Assembly (NCBI GenBank): GCA_044463125.1
Contig: JBIQMS010000016.1
Location: 15,756-79,755, forward strand
Direction of reading: 5' to 3'
From: CAYMZZ01 sp044463125
GTDB lineage: Bacteria > Bacteroidota > Bacteroidia > Chitinophagales > Chitinophagaceae
DNA: 64,000 bases
The notes under the pieces were generated by a model. That model was not told the origin of the DNA, did no database searches, and saw only the letters and a list, made by a program, of their open reading frames with translations. Below, piece after piece: positions 37,181 through 46,028 of the stretch. Every line of letters begins with the position of its first letter. Positions within the stretch are counted from its first letter, which is position 1. The translations under genes were made by a program, and so were the position numbers.

Positions 37181-37678
37181 ATGAAGAAGCCATTCATCAT
37201 CCTGTTCGCAATCAGCCTCTCCTGGCAAAGCCTTCTGGCCCAGGATATCCGTTTACAAAACTGTCACGATGAGCTCATCAGCCACCAGGTTGATTCCCTG
37301 AAAGTATTATATGAGGGACAGGGATATTCACTGCTGCGCGAAGCAAGTATTGCTATGGAAAGCGAGTATGAAATGCCGGTGATGATGCCCCTTACCCAGG
37401 GCGCCTGGTACCAGTTTGTATTTATCGGCGATTATAGCTCTAAACTTTACGAGGTGCGCATGTTTGACTGGAACGAAAAGCAGGTGATCTTTCAGCAAAA
37501 GCGCTGGGGCGATGTTGACGGCAACATCATCTCCTATAGCTATATGCCCAAGTTTTCTGAATTCCACATGATGAAACCCGTGCAGGTGAATAAGAAGAAG
37601 AAAAGAAATCTCTGCGGTTATGTAATGCTGTTCAAGAAGGCTGCTCCCCAGGCAGATACGGCGGCCAGCATTGAGTAA
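37181..37678 (+). CDS. Small exported protein, function unknown
   Basis: 165 residues with a clear signal peptide (KPFIILFAISLSWQSLLAQ). The mature part has an N-terminal helix (LQNCHDELISHQVDSLKVLYEGQG) and a beta-rich middle (TQGAWYQFVFIGDYSSKLYEVRMFDWNEKQVIFQQK), ending in a lysine-rich stretch (VNKKKKRNLCGYVMLFKKA). Two Cys are present in the mature chain. I do not recognise a family. It is convergent with the sugar-nucleotide cluster, with only seven bases between stop codons. Confidence 0.75.
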   Translation: MKKPFIILFAISLSWQSLLAQDIRLQNCHDELISHQVDSLKVLYEGQGYSLLREASIAMESEYEMPVMMPLTQGAWYQFVFIGDYSSKLYEVRMFDWNEKQVIFQQKRWGDVDGNIISYSYMPKFSEFHMMKPVQVNKKKKRNLCGYVMLFKKAAPQADTAASIE

Positions 37679-37685
37679 TTCAGCA

Positions 37686-38963
37686 TCAGGATCTCCCGAT
37701 CCCCCAATAATGGATTCCCGCCGCCTTAATGGCTTCCCTGTCCAGTTGATTTCGGCCATCTACCACATACCTGATTCCGGATGCGGCCATCTTTTCCCAA
37801 TCAATGGCGCTGTAATCATGGTGCATGGTAACGAGTATCAGCGCTTCGGCACCGCTTTCGTATAAATTGTAATTGCTATCAAATCCTCTTTGCTGGATTT
37901 CCTTTTCTGAATAGTATGGATCGTGCAACACACTTGCTATCTCCGCCTGCTCCAGGTGCGGCTTTAGCCGATAGGCCACACTGCCTGCATCTTCCTTTAC
38001 GCCGGGCCGGAAAGCCAGGCCGAGTATCAGCACTTTCTTATGAGTAAGGTGTGGTTGTAATAAGGATACCGCATAGGCGGCCATTTCATCGTTGATCCTT
38101 CTCCCCTCCGCCGCCAGCGAAAAATCAAGCCCGATATTCTGGAAATTCTCGATCAGAAAATAAGGATATACGGGTGTACAATGCCCTGCCACGCCTATCC
38201 CGGGTTGCAGCAGATTCGCTTCATTGTCGCCATTGATCAGCGACAGCATTTCCTGGAAATTGATGCCGTGTGCGTTGGCCAGTAATGCCAACTGGTTACT
38301 CAGTGCGATATTGATATCGCGATAAACCATGCCCGACAGTTTCATAAATTCGGCTGCTTCCACGCTGGGCAATCTTACGAGTTGATCTTTGGAAAAATAA
38401 CGGAGATAGAAATTGAATGCTGCATCCGCGGCTGCCTCATCCAATCCGGCAATGGCCTTGGGTATGGAAGCAAGTTGCTTCAACATGGTACCGCTCTTGA
38501 TCCGCTCAGGACTGCAGGCCATATAGAAATCCCTTCCATGCACGCAACCCAGTTGTTCCAGGGTGGTTACCATTTCCTGCCGGATGAAGCCTACAGGCAC
38601 TGTTGTCTCCAACACCAGAATTGCCTTATTGTGCAAGGATGGAGCCAGTTGCCGTATGCATTCGAGAAAAAGCTGCTTATTGACCTGGCGTTGATCCGTA
38701 ACGCCCAGCGGTATACAGATGATAACGGCTTCGCTCCCCGAAACCTGCGCATAATCGCTACTGAGTGTCAATCTTCCATCTGCCAGTGCAGGCTGGATTA
38801 TTTCATTTAACCCTGGTTCCGTGGAATGATACCCCTGCTGCTGAATGCAATCCAGTAATGCGGTATTGGTATCCACGGCCAGCACATTCGTCTCCTTTTG
38901 AAGCAACAGGGCGCTAATGGCCTGCCCGATCTTACCAAAACCAATAATGCTGATTAAATTCAT
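37686..38963 (-). CDS. Nucleotide-sugar dehydrogenase (WbpA/WecC-like)
   Basis: Oxidises C6 of a UDP-sugar to the uronic acid in two NAD-dependent steps. 425 residues. N-terminal Rossmann motif ISIIGFGKIGQAISALL, ETTVPVGFI, ACSPERIKSGTMLKQL, the conserved VYRDINIALSNQLALLAN helix, and the catalytic Cys262 in GIGVAGHCTPVYPYFL. The C-terminal domain has KVLILGLAFRPGVKEDAGSVAYRL. SPER and GHC-P-YPYFL place it with the UDP-GlcNAc/ManNAc 6-dehydrogenases. It is last in the cluster, 73 bases after the aminotransferase. Confidence 0.9.
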   Translation of the reverse strand: MNLISIIGFGKIGQAISALLLQKETNVLAVDTNTALLDCIQQQGYHSTEPGLNEIIQPALADGRLTLSSDYAQVSGSEAVIICIPLGVTDQRQVNKQLFLECIRQLAPSLHNKAILVLETTVPVGFIRQEMVTTLEQLGCVHGRDFYMACSPERIKSGTMLKQLASIPKAIAGLDEAAADAAFNFYLRYFSKDQLVRLPSVEAAEFMKLSGMVYRDINIALSNQLALLANAHGINFQEMLSLINGDNEANLLQPGIGVAGHCTPVYPYFLIENFQNIGLDFSLAAEGRRINDEMAAYAVSLLQPHLTHKKVLILGLAFRPGVKEDAGSVAYRLKPHLEQAEIASVLHDPYYSEKEIQQRGFDSNYNLYESGAEALILVTMHHDYSAIDWEKMAASGIRYVVDGRNQLDREAIKAAGIHYWGIGRS

Positions 38964-39036
38964 GCAGGGATATTGAACCGGACTTTGTATGCAAGGCTGT
39001 GGATCCGGCGAGTGTCGCGAATATCCGTCTATTTTC

Positions 39037-40167
39037 TCACTTACCCAGCGCCTTCCTGAATCCAGCGATCACTTTCTCAATATCCGACTGCTCCATGGGA
39101 ATATAGAGCGGAATAATAATACTGTTATCGGCCGCGTCTTCAGATACCGGCAGCGACACATGCGCATATTCCTGCTTATAGGCCGTTTCCCTATGAGCGT
39201 TCATAATGCCGCGACGGGTAGCGATACCGTCATCGAGCATTCGTTGCATCAACTCATTGCGCGACACCGGACAGTCTTTATGCAGGTAGATACTAAAGGA
39301 CTGGAAATTGCTGAAATAGCCTTCCTCTTCTTTGGGCAATCGGATAAAAGGAATATCCGCCAGCGCTTCCTGGTATTGACGAGCGATCTTTCTGCGCTCT
39401 GCTACTATCCAGTCGAGCTTGGCCAATTGATGAATCCCCACGGCTGCCTGTATATCCGTCATGCGGTAATTATAACCCAGCTCCACATGATCTTCGAAAA
39501 TAACTTTGGCCGACTCATGTCGTACGCGATCGTTCACACTCATGCCATGCTGCCGCAGTAGCTTAATCCTTTCGTAATAAGCTTCGTTGTTGGTGGTAAT
39601 AAATCCACCGTCGCCGGTAGAGATCACTTTCCGCGGGTGCAGGGAGAAACATACCACCTCGGAATGGCTACCAATTTTTCCGCCCTTGTAGGCGGACCCG
39701 GCGGCACAGGCCGCGTCTTCAATCAACTTCAGGTTATGCTTCTTGGCGAGAGCGCTGAAAGCATCAATATCAGCGGGCATACCGATCTGGTGCACCAGCA
39801 GGATGGCTTTGGTTTTGGGGCCAATTTTCCTTTCCGCATCCTGCACATCCAGGTTATAGGTTACCGGGTTCACCTCAGCGAATACGGGATTGGCGCCAAC
39901 ATAGCGGATGGCATTGGCCGTAGCGATATAACTCATCGAAGGACAAATCACTTCATCACCCGCGCCAATACCGGATACGATCATAGAAAGGTGGAGGGCC
40001 GTGGTGCAATTTGACAGAGCCACGGCATACCGGGCTCCGGTATATTCTGCGAACTTTTTTTCAAAATCCGCCACACGGGGGCCTTGTGTAATCCATCCCG
40101 TTAATATGGTATCATATGCCGCCTGGGCTTCATCAGTAGTCAGGTAGGGCTTGGCTATAGGAATCAT
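39037..40167 (-). CDS. DegT/DnrJ/EryC1/StrS aminotransferase (ArnB/perosamine-synthase-like)
   Basis: PLP enzyme that aminates a keto sugar nucleotide, usually at C4 in this branch. 376 residues. It opens IPIAKPYLTTDEAQAAYDTI; substrate-pocket SNCTTALHLSMIVSGIGAGDEVICPSMSYIATANA; DAACAAGS; and the PLP lysine in CFSLHPRKVISTGDGGF. C-terminal region RRGIMNAHRETAY is typical of 4-aminotransferases such as ArnB. Its start overlaps the epimerase stop by four bases. A second, different DegT enzyme is at 44412-45512. Confidence 0.9.
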   Translation of the reverse strand: MIPIAKPYLTTDEAQAAYDTILTGWITQGPRVADFEKKFAEYTGARYAVALSNCTTALHLSMIVSGIGAGDEVICPSMSYIATANAIRYVGANPVFAEVNPVTYNLDVQDAERKIGPKTKAILLVHQIGMPADIDAFSALAKKHNLKLIEDAACAAGSAYKGGKIGSHSEVVCFSLHPRKVISTGDGGFITTNNEAYYERIKLLRQHGMSVNDRVRHESAKVIFEDHVELGYNYRMTDIQAAVGIHQLAKLDWIVAERRKIARQYQEALADIPFIRLPKEEEGYFSNFQSFSIYLHKDCPVSRNELMQRMLDDGIATRRGIMNAHRETAYKQEYAHVSLPVSEDAADNSIIIPLYIPMEQSDIEKVIAGFRKALGK

Positions 40168-41144
40168 GCTTTTTGCGCGCTTTTAATTTTTTCAAAATAC
40201 CAGGCTGATAATTCTTTCATACCTTCTTCCAAACTTACGGTTGGCTTAAACGACAATAGATTTTCCGCCTTGCTGATATCGGCCAGCCTTCTCGATACCG
40301 GGTTAATGGAATTCTCTTCGCGGAACTCCGGCTCCAGACTCGAATCGTTTACTTTCAATAATACATCAAGTAACTGACGCAGGCTGGTTTCTTCGCAATT
40401 GCCAATGTTGAACGATTCATCGCTCACGTCGGCCTGAAGGGCCGCCACATTGGCGCGGGCAATATCGCGCACATATACAAAGTCCATGGTGGTGGAACCA
40501 TCGCCATAAATCAAAGGATTACGACCATCACGGATACAGTCCAGCCACTTGATCATTACTTCGGTGTATTTACCGTCCGTATCCATGCGTGGGCCATAGG
40601 CGTTGAAATAGCGAAGTGCCACATAGTTGAGCCCATACATGAACTTGTAACTGCGAAACAGTTGTTCTCCCCACAATTTAGCAGCGCCATAGAAGGTCTG
40701 ATTATCGTAAGGGTTGTCCGTTTCGGGTGTGGGAAAATGCTGAGCCAGCCCGTACACCGAGGCACTGGAGCTGTACACTACTTTCTTGATTTTATGCTTT
40801 ACCGCCAACTGGGCAAGGTCGAAGGTAGATTTCAGCATCACTTCAAAACCGTCCTGAGGATTCAGGGCACAGGCATTGATGCGAAGAGCGGCCATATGAA
40901 AAATATAGTCGCAGCCTTCCACGCATTTTTCCAGCAGGGCGGTATCGCGGATATCACCCTGGTAAAATTCTATCAGTGGGTTCCCTTCAAACGACTTCAT
41001 GTTTTCCCTGGACCCACGAATAAAATTATCGATGATGCGGATTTTTTTGGGCTTCAGGGGAAGCAGTTCTTCTACCACATAAGATCCAATAAATCCGGCT
41101 CCACCGGTCACGAGGATAGTACTGTCTTTTACAATATCAGGCAT
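40164..41144 (-). CDS. NAD-dependent nucleotide-sugar epimerase/dehydratase
   Basis: 326 residues, extended SDR. Rossmann motif ILVTGGAGFIGSYVVEELL, MAALRINACALNPQ, SSSASVYG, catalytic Tyr-x3-Lys in TFYGAAKLWGEQLF, RYFNAYGPRMD, and the C-terminal DFVYVRDIARANVAAL. It looks like a UDP-sugar 4-epimerase or decarboxylase-type member (GalE/WbpP/ArnA-dehydrogenase group); the exact reaction is not resolved. It overlaps the small transporter upstream by eight bases and the aminotransferase downstream by four. Confidence 0.88.
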   Translation of the reverse strand: MPDIVKDSTILVTGGAGFIGSYVVEELLPLKPKKIRIIDNFIRGSRENMKSFEGNPLIEFYQGDIRDTALLEKCVEGCDYIFHMAALRINACALNPQDGFEVMLKSTFDLAQLAVKHKIKKVVYSSSASVYGLAQHFPTPETDNPYDNQTFYGAAKLWGEQLFRSYKFMYGLNYVALRYFNAYGPRMDTDGKYTEVMIKWLDCIRDGRNPLIYGDGSTTMDFVYVRDIARANVAALQADVSDESFNIGNCEETSLRQLLDVLLKVNDSSLEPEFREENSINPVSRRLADISKAENLLSFKPTVSLEEGMKELSAWYFEKIKSAQKA

Positions 41145-41505
41145 GTTGGGAATTATTAACGCTTAACAATAATATACCAGAGATAATCAGCGCGAAGCCG
41201 ATAAATGAAACATAGTTCAATTGATCCTTAAAGATGAAATAGCCGGCAATCACCGTCAACAGGAAATTGACACCCGCCGACACCGGAATCACGAAACTGA
41301 AATTGGCCAACGAAAGCGCTTTGAAGATCACGAGCATGGACAGGAAAATGAGCGCGAAGGCGGCAATCACCTGCGGTTCAAAGAGCAGTCGCAGCCAGTC
41401 GTTCACCGCCGCCAGGGTCCTGCCCTTCAGTTTCCATTTGATGAGAGCCGCGCCGCTCACGTTGAGGAACGCATACAACACGCAAAGCATGACCGCTTTT
41501 ATCAT
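41137..41505 (-). CDS. SMR/EamA-type four-helix transporter, probable lipid-linked sugar flippase (ArnE/ArnF-like)
   Basis: 122 residues with four hydrophobic helices (AVMLCVLYAFLNVSGAALI, VIAAFALIFLSMLVIFKAL, FVIPVSAGVNFLLTVIAGYFIF, FIGFALIISGILLLS). This is the size and layout of SMR proteins and of the ArnE/ArnF half-transporters that flip undecaprenyl-phosphate-aminoarabinose. Its place directly between a polyprenyl-phosphate glycosyltransferase and sugar enzymes supports a flippase role. Start and stop overlap both neighbours, so expression is tightly coupled. Confidence 0.82.
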   Translation of the reverse strand: MIKAVMLCVLYAFLNVSGAALIKWKLKGRTLAAVNDWLRLLFEPQVIAAFALIFLSMLVIFKALSLANFSFVIPVSAGVNFLLTVIAGYFIFKDQLNYVSFIGFALIISGILLLSVNNSQHA

Positions 41506-42446
41506 TCCTTCAAAATTTTTATTTCATCAATAATATAAACCTGGCGTTTACGGCTGGCATCCAGTGTACGCCAGAGATACTCGGCAATAATACCGAGCGA
41601 TATATTGGTAATGCCAAAACCTATCATCAGGATCGACATCAAGGCGGGCCAGCCAGCCGCCAGATCCTGGAAGAATATTTTGCGGATCACGATATAGAGC
41701 GTCCATATCATACCCACAATAAAAAAGATAATACCCACAATGGTCACAAAACGTATGGGCGCATAGGAAAAGGCAACAAAGGAGTCAATAAAGAGCTTAA
41801 TCTTTTTCGAAAGTGTCCACTTGCTTACGCCCGTCTGTCTTTCCCTTTTCTTATAAGAGATAGACTCCTGGCGGAAACCCAGACCGAGTATCTGCAAAAA
41901 GATGGATGAGTTCGCTTCCACATTCTTGTTCACCTCATCGGCCACTTTTCGGTTAAACATCACGATATCGAAACCCTTCTCCGGAAAATTGCGGAAGGCA
42001 AATTTTTGCATGAGGTATGCATAAAAGCGGGAGAAGGTTTTCTCGCTCCAGCTTACTTTGGTGCTCTCGCGGTGGGCCCAAACAATATCGGCTCCATTCT
42101 TCATTTTTTCGCCCATCGTCAGAATGAGCTCCAGCGGATCCTGCAGGTCGGCATAATTAAAGCAAATCAATTCGCCACTGGCCTGCGCAATGCCCGCACG
42201 CAGTGCGGCATGCGAACCGAAATTGCGGGAAAAACTGATCAGCTTCGCCTTATAGGTCTTATGCTCCACAGATGCAAGTCGTTCAACCGATCCATCATGC
42301 GAGCCATCGTTCACAAAAATGACTTCGGCCGAAAAGGATTGCTCCGCAAAAAATGCGTTGAGGCTTTCGACCAGGAAAGGTATTCCATCATACTCATTGT
42401 AGATGGGTATGATGACCGAAACCTGTATGGATGATGTAGCCGTCAT
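41502..42446 (-). CDS. Family 2 glycosyltransferase, polyprenyl-phosphate type (ArnC/GtrB-like)
   Basis: 314 residues: GT-A catalytic domain (VSVIIPIYNEYDGIPFLVESL, VIFVNDGSHDGSVE, FSRNFGSHAALRAGI, metal-binding ADLQDP, KKRERQTGVSKWTLSKKIKL) then two C-terminal transmembrane helices (FVTIVGIIFFIVGMIWTLYI, WPALMSILMIGFGITNISL). This is the layout of enzymes that move a sugar from a nucleotide to undecaprenyl phosphate on the inner face of the membrane, as ArnC, GtrB and DPMS do. It overlaps the formyltransferase and the flippase gene by four bases each. Confidence 0.9.
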   Translation of the reverse strand: MTATSSIQVSVIIPIYNEYDGIPFLVESLNAFFAEQSFSAEVIFVNDGSHDGSVERLASVEHKTYKAKLISFSRNFGSHAALRAGIAQASGELICFNYADLQDPLELILTMGEKMKNGADIVWAHRESTKVSWSEKTFSRFYAYLMQKFAFRNFPEKGFDIVMFNRKVADEVNKNVEANSSIFLQILGLGFRQESISYKKRERQTGVSKWTLSKKIKLFIDSFVAFSYAPIRFVTIVGIIFFIVGMIWTLYIVIRKIFFQDLAAGWPALMSILMIGFGITNISLGIIAEYLWRTLDASRKRQVYIIDEIKILKE

Positions 42447-43384
42447 AGTTGTTGTTTGAATCGGACACGAATACTTTTTATATAGTCCGCCGCGGGCATA
42501 CGCTGGCCCTTTACTTCAATCTCCTGCACTTCAACCATCGCATCCGCAGCAGCTACCAATACGCTGCCCTTATCTTTCCGTATCTCTACCACATGGCCGG
42601 GTATAGCCAGAAAGCGATTTTCCGGAAAATGTACGCGTGCCCGCCAAATGATCACCTGCTCACCGTTCAGAAAACTGTAAGCTCCTTTATACGGCTCTGA
42701 AGAAGCACGTACCAATCGAACTATTTCTTCTGTTCTTACCTGCCAGTTGATCTGGCTGTCTTCCGGCAGCCGTGGATAGCAACGAAGTCCGTTCACCGAC
42801 CCCTTCAGGTCGTAAGCGCCGGGATTATCCCAAACCAGGTCAAGTGCCTTTTTATAAAGTGAAGGCGCCTGTTTCTCCGCTTCTACCAGTATATCCCTGA
42901 TATAAATATCACCAGAAATGGAAATAGGCGCACGTGCGATGATATCGCCAGCATCCAATTCCGGATCCATCTTATGGATATTCCCATTGATATAAGATTC
43001 GCCATTGATGATCGTCCAGTTTACCGTCGCATTTCCTTTATAGTCCGGAAGATTACCCAAATGATAATTCAGAATACCACATGGAAAACGATCCAGAATC
43101 TTCGGCGGGATAGTGTATTTCCAATTGGCGCTGATGGCGGCGCGCACCTGATTTTTTTCCAGTATCTCCAGCAGCTCCGGCTTGTCGAGCGATCGGATTA
43201 CAAAAAATGCTGCACCTATTTCAGCGGCCAGCTTCTCAAAATCCTCCTGCTTTATATCGTATTCCTCGTATGCTTCTTCGGTAATGATAGCACATACCCG
43301 ATATCCATTTTGCTGCACATAACGGATACCGTCGTACAGATAGCGGGAGCGCCCAATTGCGATTATATTTCTTTCCTGGCTCAT
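42443..43384 (-). CDS. Sugar N-formyltransferase (methionyl-tRNA formyltransferase-like)
   Basis: 313 residues. The catalytic trio of 10-formyl-THF-dependent transferases is present as Asn106 and His108 in ILNYHLGNLPDYKGN and Asp144 in DPELDAGDII, close to the numbering of ArnA and Fmt. The N-terminal Rossmann region is IIAIGRSRYLYDGIRYVQ and a C-terminal OB-like domain follows (GHVVEIRKDKGSVLVA). It lacks the tRNA-anticodon features expected of a housekeeping Fmt and lies in a sugar cluster, so an amino-sugar substrate is inferred. It overlaps both neighbours by four bases. Confidence 0.88.
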   Translation of the reverse strand: MSQERNIIAIGRSRYLYDGIRYVQQNGYRVCAIITEEAYEEYDIKQEDFEKLAAEIGAAFFVIRSLDKPELLEILEKNQVRAAISANWKYTIPPKILDRFPCGILNYHLGNLPDYKGNATVNWTIINGESYINGNIHKMDPELDAGDIIARAPISISGDIYIRDILVEAEKQAPSLYKKALDLVWDNPGAYDLKGSVNGLRCYPRLPEDSQINWQVRTEEIVRLVRASSEPYKGAYSFLNGEQVIIWRARVHFPENRFLAIPGHVVEIRKDKGSVLVAAADAMVEVQEIEVKGQRMPAADYIKSIRVRFKQQL

Positions 43385-44409
43385 AGCAGTTCAACAATGG
43401 GTAGGTTTTTATAAAAATGTTCGCCGGTTACCAGCGCCTCCGCCGATTTCAGTCCACCTGCTTGCAAGCGGATGATGGGGTCATAACCAATAGCCGATGG
43501 CAATATACCCATATGGCCGCTGGCTACCTGGGCGGGAAAATAGCGGATTCCTTCCTGCTGCAGATCGCTGGTATTTACATCTCCGGCATACCGCAAAATA
43601 TAGGGATCATGCAATTGCTCTTTCAACGATGAAATCAGGATTGGTCCATCCCCTCCGATCCATTCCTTATCGAAAGGATAAGCCGTAAATACTACAGCTT
43701 CCGCATCGCGGAATGCTTCAGGAATGCGTATCTCCGGGAATCCACCCAGCCAGGTAACATTTTGCAGGTGGGAATACTTTTCGCGGTTGTCGTCGAGATC
43801 AACAATGGCCAAAGCTTCGCAGTTGCGCGCCAGCACTTTGGCGATATAGGGGCCAAAATCGTTGTTACAAAGCAGGATGAACTTGTTCTTGTAAGGACAG
43901 GTACCCGCTTCAAAAATCTGCCGGATGGCCATATCGCCCAGGTAACTGAACACATCCACATCAGGATGCCTTTCATTAGTAGCGCCAAGTTTGAAGCTAC
44001 GCTCGCGGATATATTGTATGTCCATATCCGCATCGCGCCATTCCCAGGCTTCATACATGAGGGGTATCACCAGGCCGTCTTTGGCATGTTGCAGCATCTC
44101 CCGGTTCAGGGGCCTCAAATGACCTGAGTTGGTGATAATGTCGGCAGCAGCAACATGCTCTGCAGTTATCTCGGGAATCAATTCCACTTCCACCCCGGCT
44201 TCCGCCGCCAGTTGCCTCGTCGCTTCAAATACCTCCTCCCGGGTTCCATAACGGGTGGTGCGCGAATAAGCCATTACACGGGCGCCGGCCAGGGCGGCCA
44301 GCACGGGCGTTACCACATAAGGCCCTGAGGCCGCTTCCGTCAATACAGTCAGCCCCTGCAAATTGAGTTGCAGGCTCTCCACACATTTTTTGAGCTTGGC
44401 CGATAGCAT
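43381..44409 (-). CDS. Unrecognised two-Rossmann-domain protein in the amino-sugar cluster
   Basis: 342 residues, no signal peptide or membrane helix. The first half has a GARVMAYSRTTRYGTREEV turn and AADIITNSGHLRPLNREML; the second half is a dinucleotide-binding-like beta-alpha-beta (FILLCNNDFGPYIAKVLA ... LAIVDLDDNREKY) with no GxGxxG but an Asp-Asp at the end of beta-2. The arrangement recalls S-adenosylhomocysteine hydrolase or hydroxyacid dehydrogenases, but I do not recognise a family. It is locked between an aminotransferase (two-base gap) and the formyltransferase (four-base overlap), so it probably acts on the same sugar pathway. Confidence 0.85.
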   Translation of the reverse strand: MLSAKLKKCVESLQLNLQGLTVLTEAASGPYVVTPVLAALAGARVMAYSRTTRYGTREEVFEATRQLAAEAGVEVELIPEITAEHVAAADIITNSGHLRPLNREMLQHAKDGLVIPLMYEAWEWRDADMDIQYIRERSFKLGATNERHPDVDVFSYLGDMAIRQIFEAGTCPYKNKFILLCNNDFGPYIAKVLARNCEALAIVDLDDNREKYSHLQNVTWLGGFPEIRIPEAFRDAEAVVFTAYPFDKEWIGGDGPILISSLKEQLHDPYILRYAGDVNTSDLQQEGIRYFPAQVASGHMGILPSAIGYDPIIRLQAGGLKSAEALVTGEHFYKNLPIVELL

Positions 44410-44411
44410 GA

Positions 44412-45512
44412 TCAGTATTGGTTAAGGGTGTCAATTACGTATTTCACTTCTTCATCGGTAAGTTCCGCATACATGGGCAGCGAAACACAATGAGAAGCCA
44501 GGTATTCCGAATTCGGACAGTCGCCCTCCTTATATCCCAGGTGAGAATAGGCTTTCTGCAAATGGCAGGGAACAGGATAGTGAAGGCCGGGGAAAATATT
44601 GCGCTCGTTCAGGTATTTTATCAGTCCATCACGGTCAGCCGTGGTTACCACAAAGAGGTGGAATACGGATTCATGTCCTTCCGGCTGCACCTGCATTTGT
44701 AATTTATCGTTCTTTATTTCCTGCTGATAGCGTTTTGCAATGGCCTGGCGACGTTGGTTCCAGCCCGGCAGGTATTTGAGTTTGATGGAAAGCGAAGCGC
44801 CTTCCAGTCCGCCCATGCGCATATTGAACCCAAGTTCGTCGTGATAATACCGAACGGTCATGCCATGGCTGCGCAAGCTCTGCAGGTGTTTATAATACGA
44901 TTCTTTGTTGGTGGTTATGCCACCCGCTTCTCCGCAAGCTCCAAGATTTTTACCGGGATAGAAACTGAAGCAGGCCATTTCACCAAAACCTCCAACTGGC
45001 TTACCCTTATATCTTGCCCCCTGCGCCTGTGCCGCATCTTCAATCAGGTAGATGTTATGTTTTTTGCAGATGGCCGAGATGACATCAATATCAAAAGGCT
45101 GTCCATAGAGGTGTACCCCCGCGATGGCTTTGGTGCGCGGCGTAATCGCAGCTTCGGCTTTTGCCGGATCAATCTCCCAGGTATCGGGCAGGCAATCCAC
45201 AAATACAGGTGTGGCACCCACATAAGATACGCCCCAGGCGGTGGCGATAAAAGTGTTGGCGGGAACAATCACTTCATCACCCTGTCCTATTCCCAGCGCA
45301 ATCATGGCCAGGTGTAAGGCCGAAGTTCCATTATTAACGCCAATAGCATATTGCGTATCGCAAAAGCGGGCAAAGTCCTTTTCAAATGACTCCACAAATG
45401 AGCCTCCGGAAAAAGCTGTGTTCTCATACACTTTTTCAAACGCTTCAAATACTTCCTGTTTTATTTGCTGATGTTGTCCTTTCAGGTCAAGGCAATTGAT
45501 CTTCTTATTCAT
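44412..45512 (-). CDS. DegT/DnrJ/EryC1/StrS aminotransferase (WbpE/QdtB-like)
   Basis: 366 residues. It opens INCLDLKGQHQQIKQEV, the DLK-QY-like start of 3-aminotransferases such as WbpE and QdtB/FdtB. NNGTSALHLAMIALGIGQGDEVIVPANTF, EDAAQAQGARYKGK and the PLP lysine in CFSFYPGKNLGACGEAG are intact. A 3-keto uronic acid or 3-keto-deoxysugar is the expected substrate. It begins 24 bases after the acetyltransferase gene. Confidence 0.9.
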   Translation of the reverse strand: MNKKINCLDLKGQHQQIKQEVFEAFEKVYENTAFSGGSFVESFEKDFARFCDTQYAIGVNNGTSALHLAMIALGIGQGDEVIVPANTFIATAWGVSYVGATPVFVDCLPDTWEIDPAKAEAAITPRTKAIAGVHLYGQPFDIDVISAICKKHNIYLIEDAAQAQGARYKGKPVGGFGEMACFSFYPGKNLGACGEAGGITTNKESYYKHLQSLRSHGMTVRYYHDELGFNMRMGGLEGASLSIKLKYLPGWNQRRQAIAKRYQQEIKNDKLQMQVQPEGHESVFHLFVVTTADRDGLIKYLNERNIFPGLHYPVPCHLQKAYSHLGYKEGDCPNSEYLASHCVSLPMYAELTDEEVKYVIDTLNQY

Positions 45513-45536
45513 ACTGGTAGGCTTGTATACAGGGTA

Positions 45537-46025
45537 CTAAATAGTTTTGATAGCTTTTGCCGGATTGCCGGCAACAATGGTGTTGGCCGGAACATCGCGC
45601 GTAACAACGGCACCGGCGCCAATCATAGAGTTTTCACCGATAGTGATGCCACAAAGAATGGTGGCGTTGCTACCGATAGAAGCACCTTTCTTCACAATGG
45701 TTTCAATGCATTTCCAGTCGGCATCGGTTTGCATGCTGCCATCGGGATTGGTGGCACGGGGGAAAAGGTCGTTGGTAAACATCACGCCATGCCCTACAAA
45801 TACATTATCCTCGATACGCACACCCTCGCAAATAAAAGTATGGCTCGAAATCTTGCAACTGCGGCCGATGCTTACTCCTTTTTGTATTTCCACAAAAGCG
45901 CCCACTTTGCTATTGTCGCCAATGGTACAGCCATAAGCGTTGACAAAATTGAATATGCGCACATTTTCGCCAATGGTCACATTGTTCAGACTCTGGCGGT
46001 CGTTGTTGATGGTTACAGTTTCCAT
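45537..46025 (-). CDS. Hexapeptide-repeat N-acetyltransferase (WbpD/WlbB-like)
   Basis: 162 residues folding as a left-handed beta-helix: repeated [LIV]-G-x-x-x-x units such as TIGDNSKVGAF, SIGRSCKISSH, RIEDNVFVGHG, SIGSNATILCG, TIGENSMIGAG. The middle insert MFTNDLFPRATNPDG with the catalytic His in GHGVMFTND matches the WbpD/WlbB group that acetylates the 3-amino group of UDP-2-acetamido-3-amino-uronic acid. It lies three bases from the oxidoreductase gene. Confidence 0.88.
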   Translation of the reverse strand: METVTINNDRQSLNNVTIGENVRIFNFVNAYGCTIGDNSKVGAFVEIQKGVSIGRSCKISSHTFICEGVRIEDNVFVGHGVMFTNDLFPRATNPDGSMQTDADWKCIETIVKKGASIGSNATILCGITIGENSMIGAGAVVTRDVPANTIVAGNPAKAIKTI

Positions 46026-46028
46026 ACC

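Noticed and set aside
42443..43384. Housekeeping methionyl-tRNA formyltransferase
   Set aside because: It has the formyl-transfer core, but it is embedded by four-base overlaps in a sugar operon and its N- and C-terminal regions do not look like Fmt; a sugar formyltransferase is the better reading.
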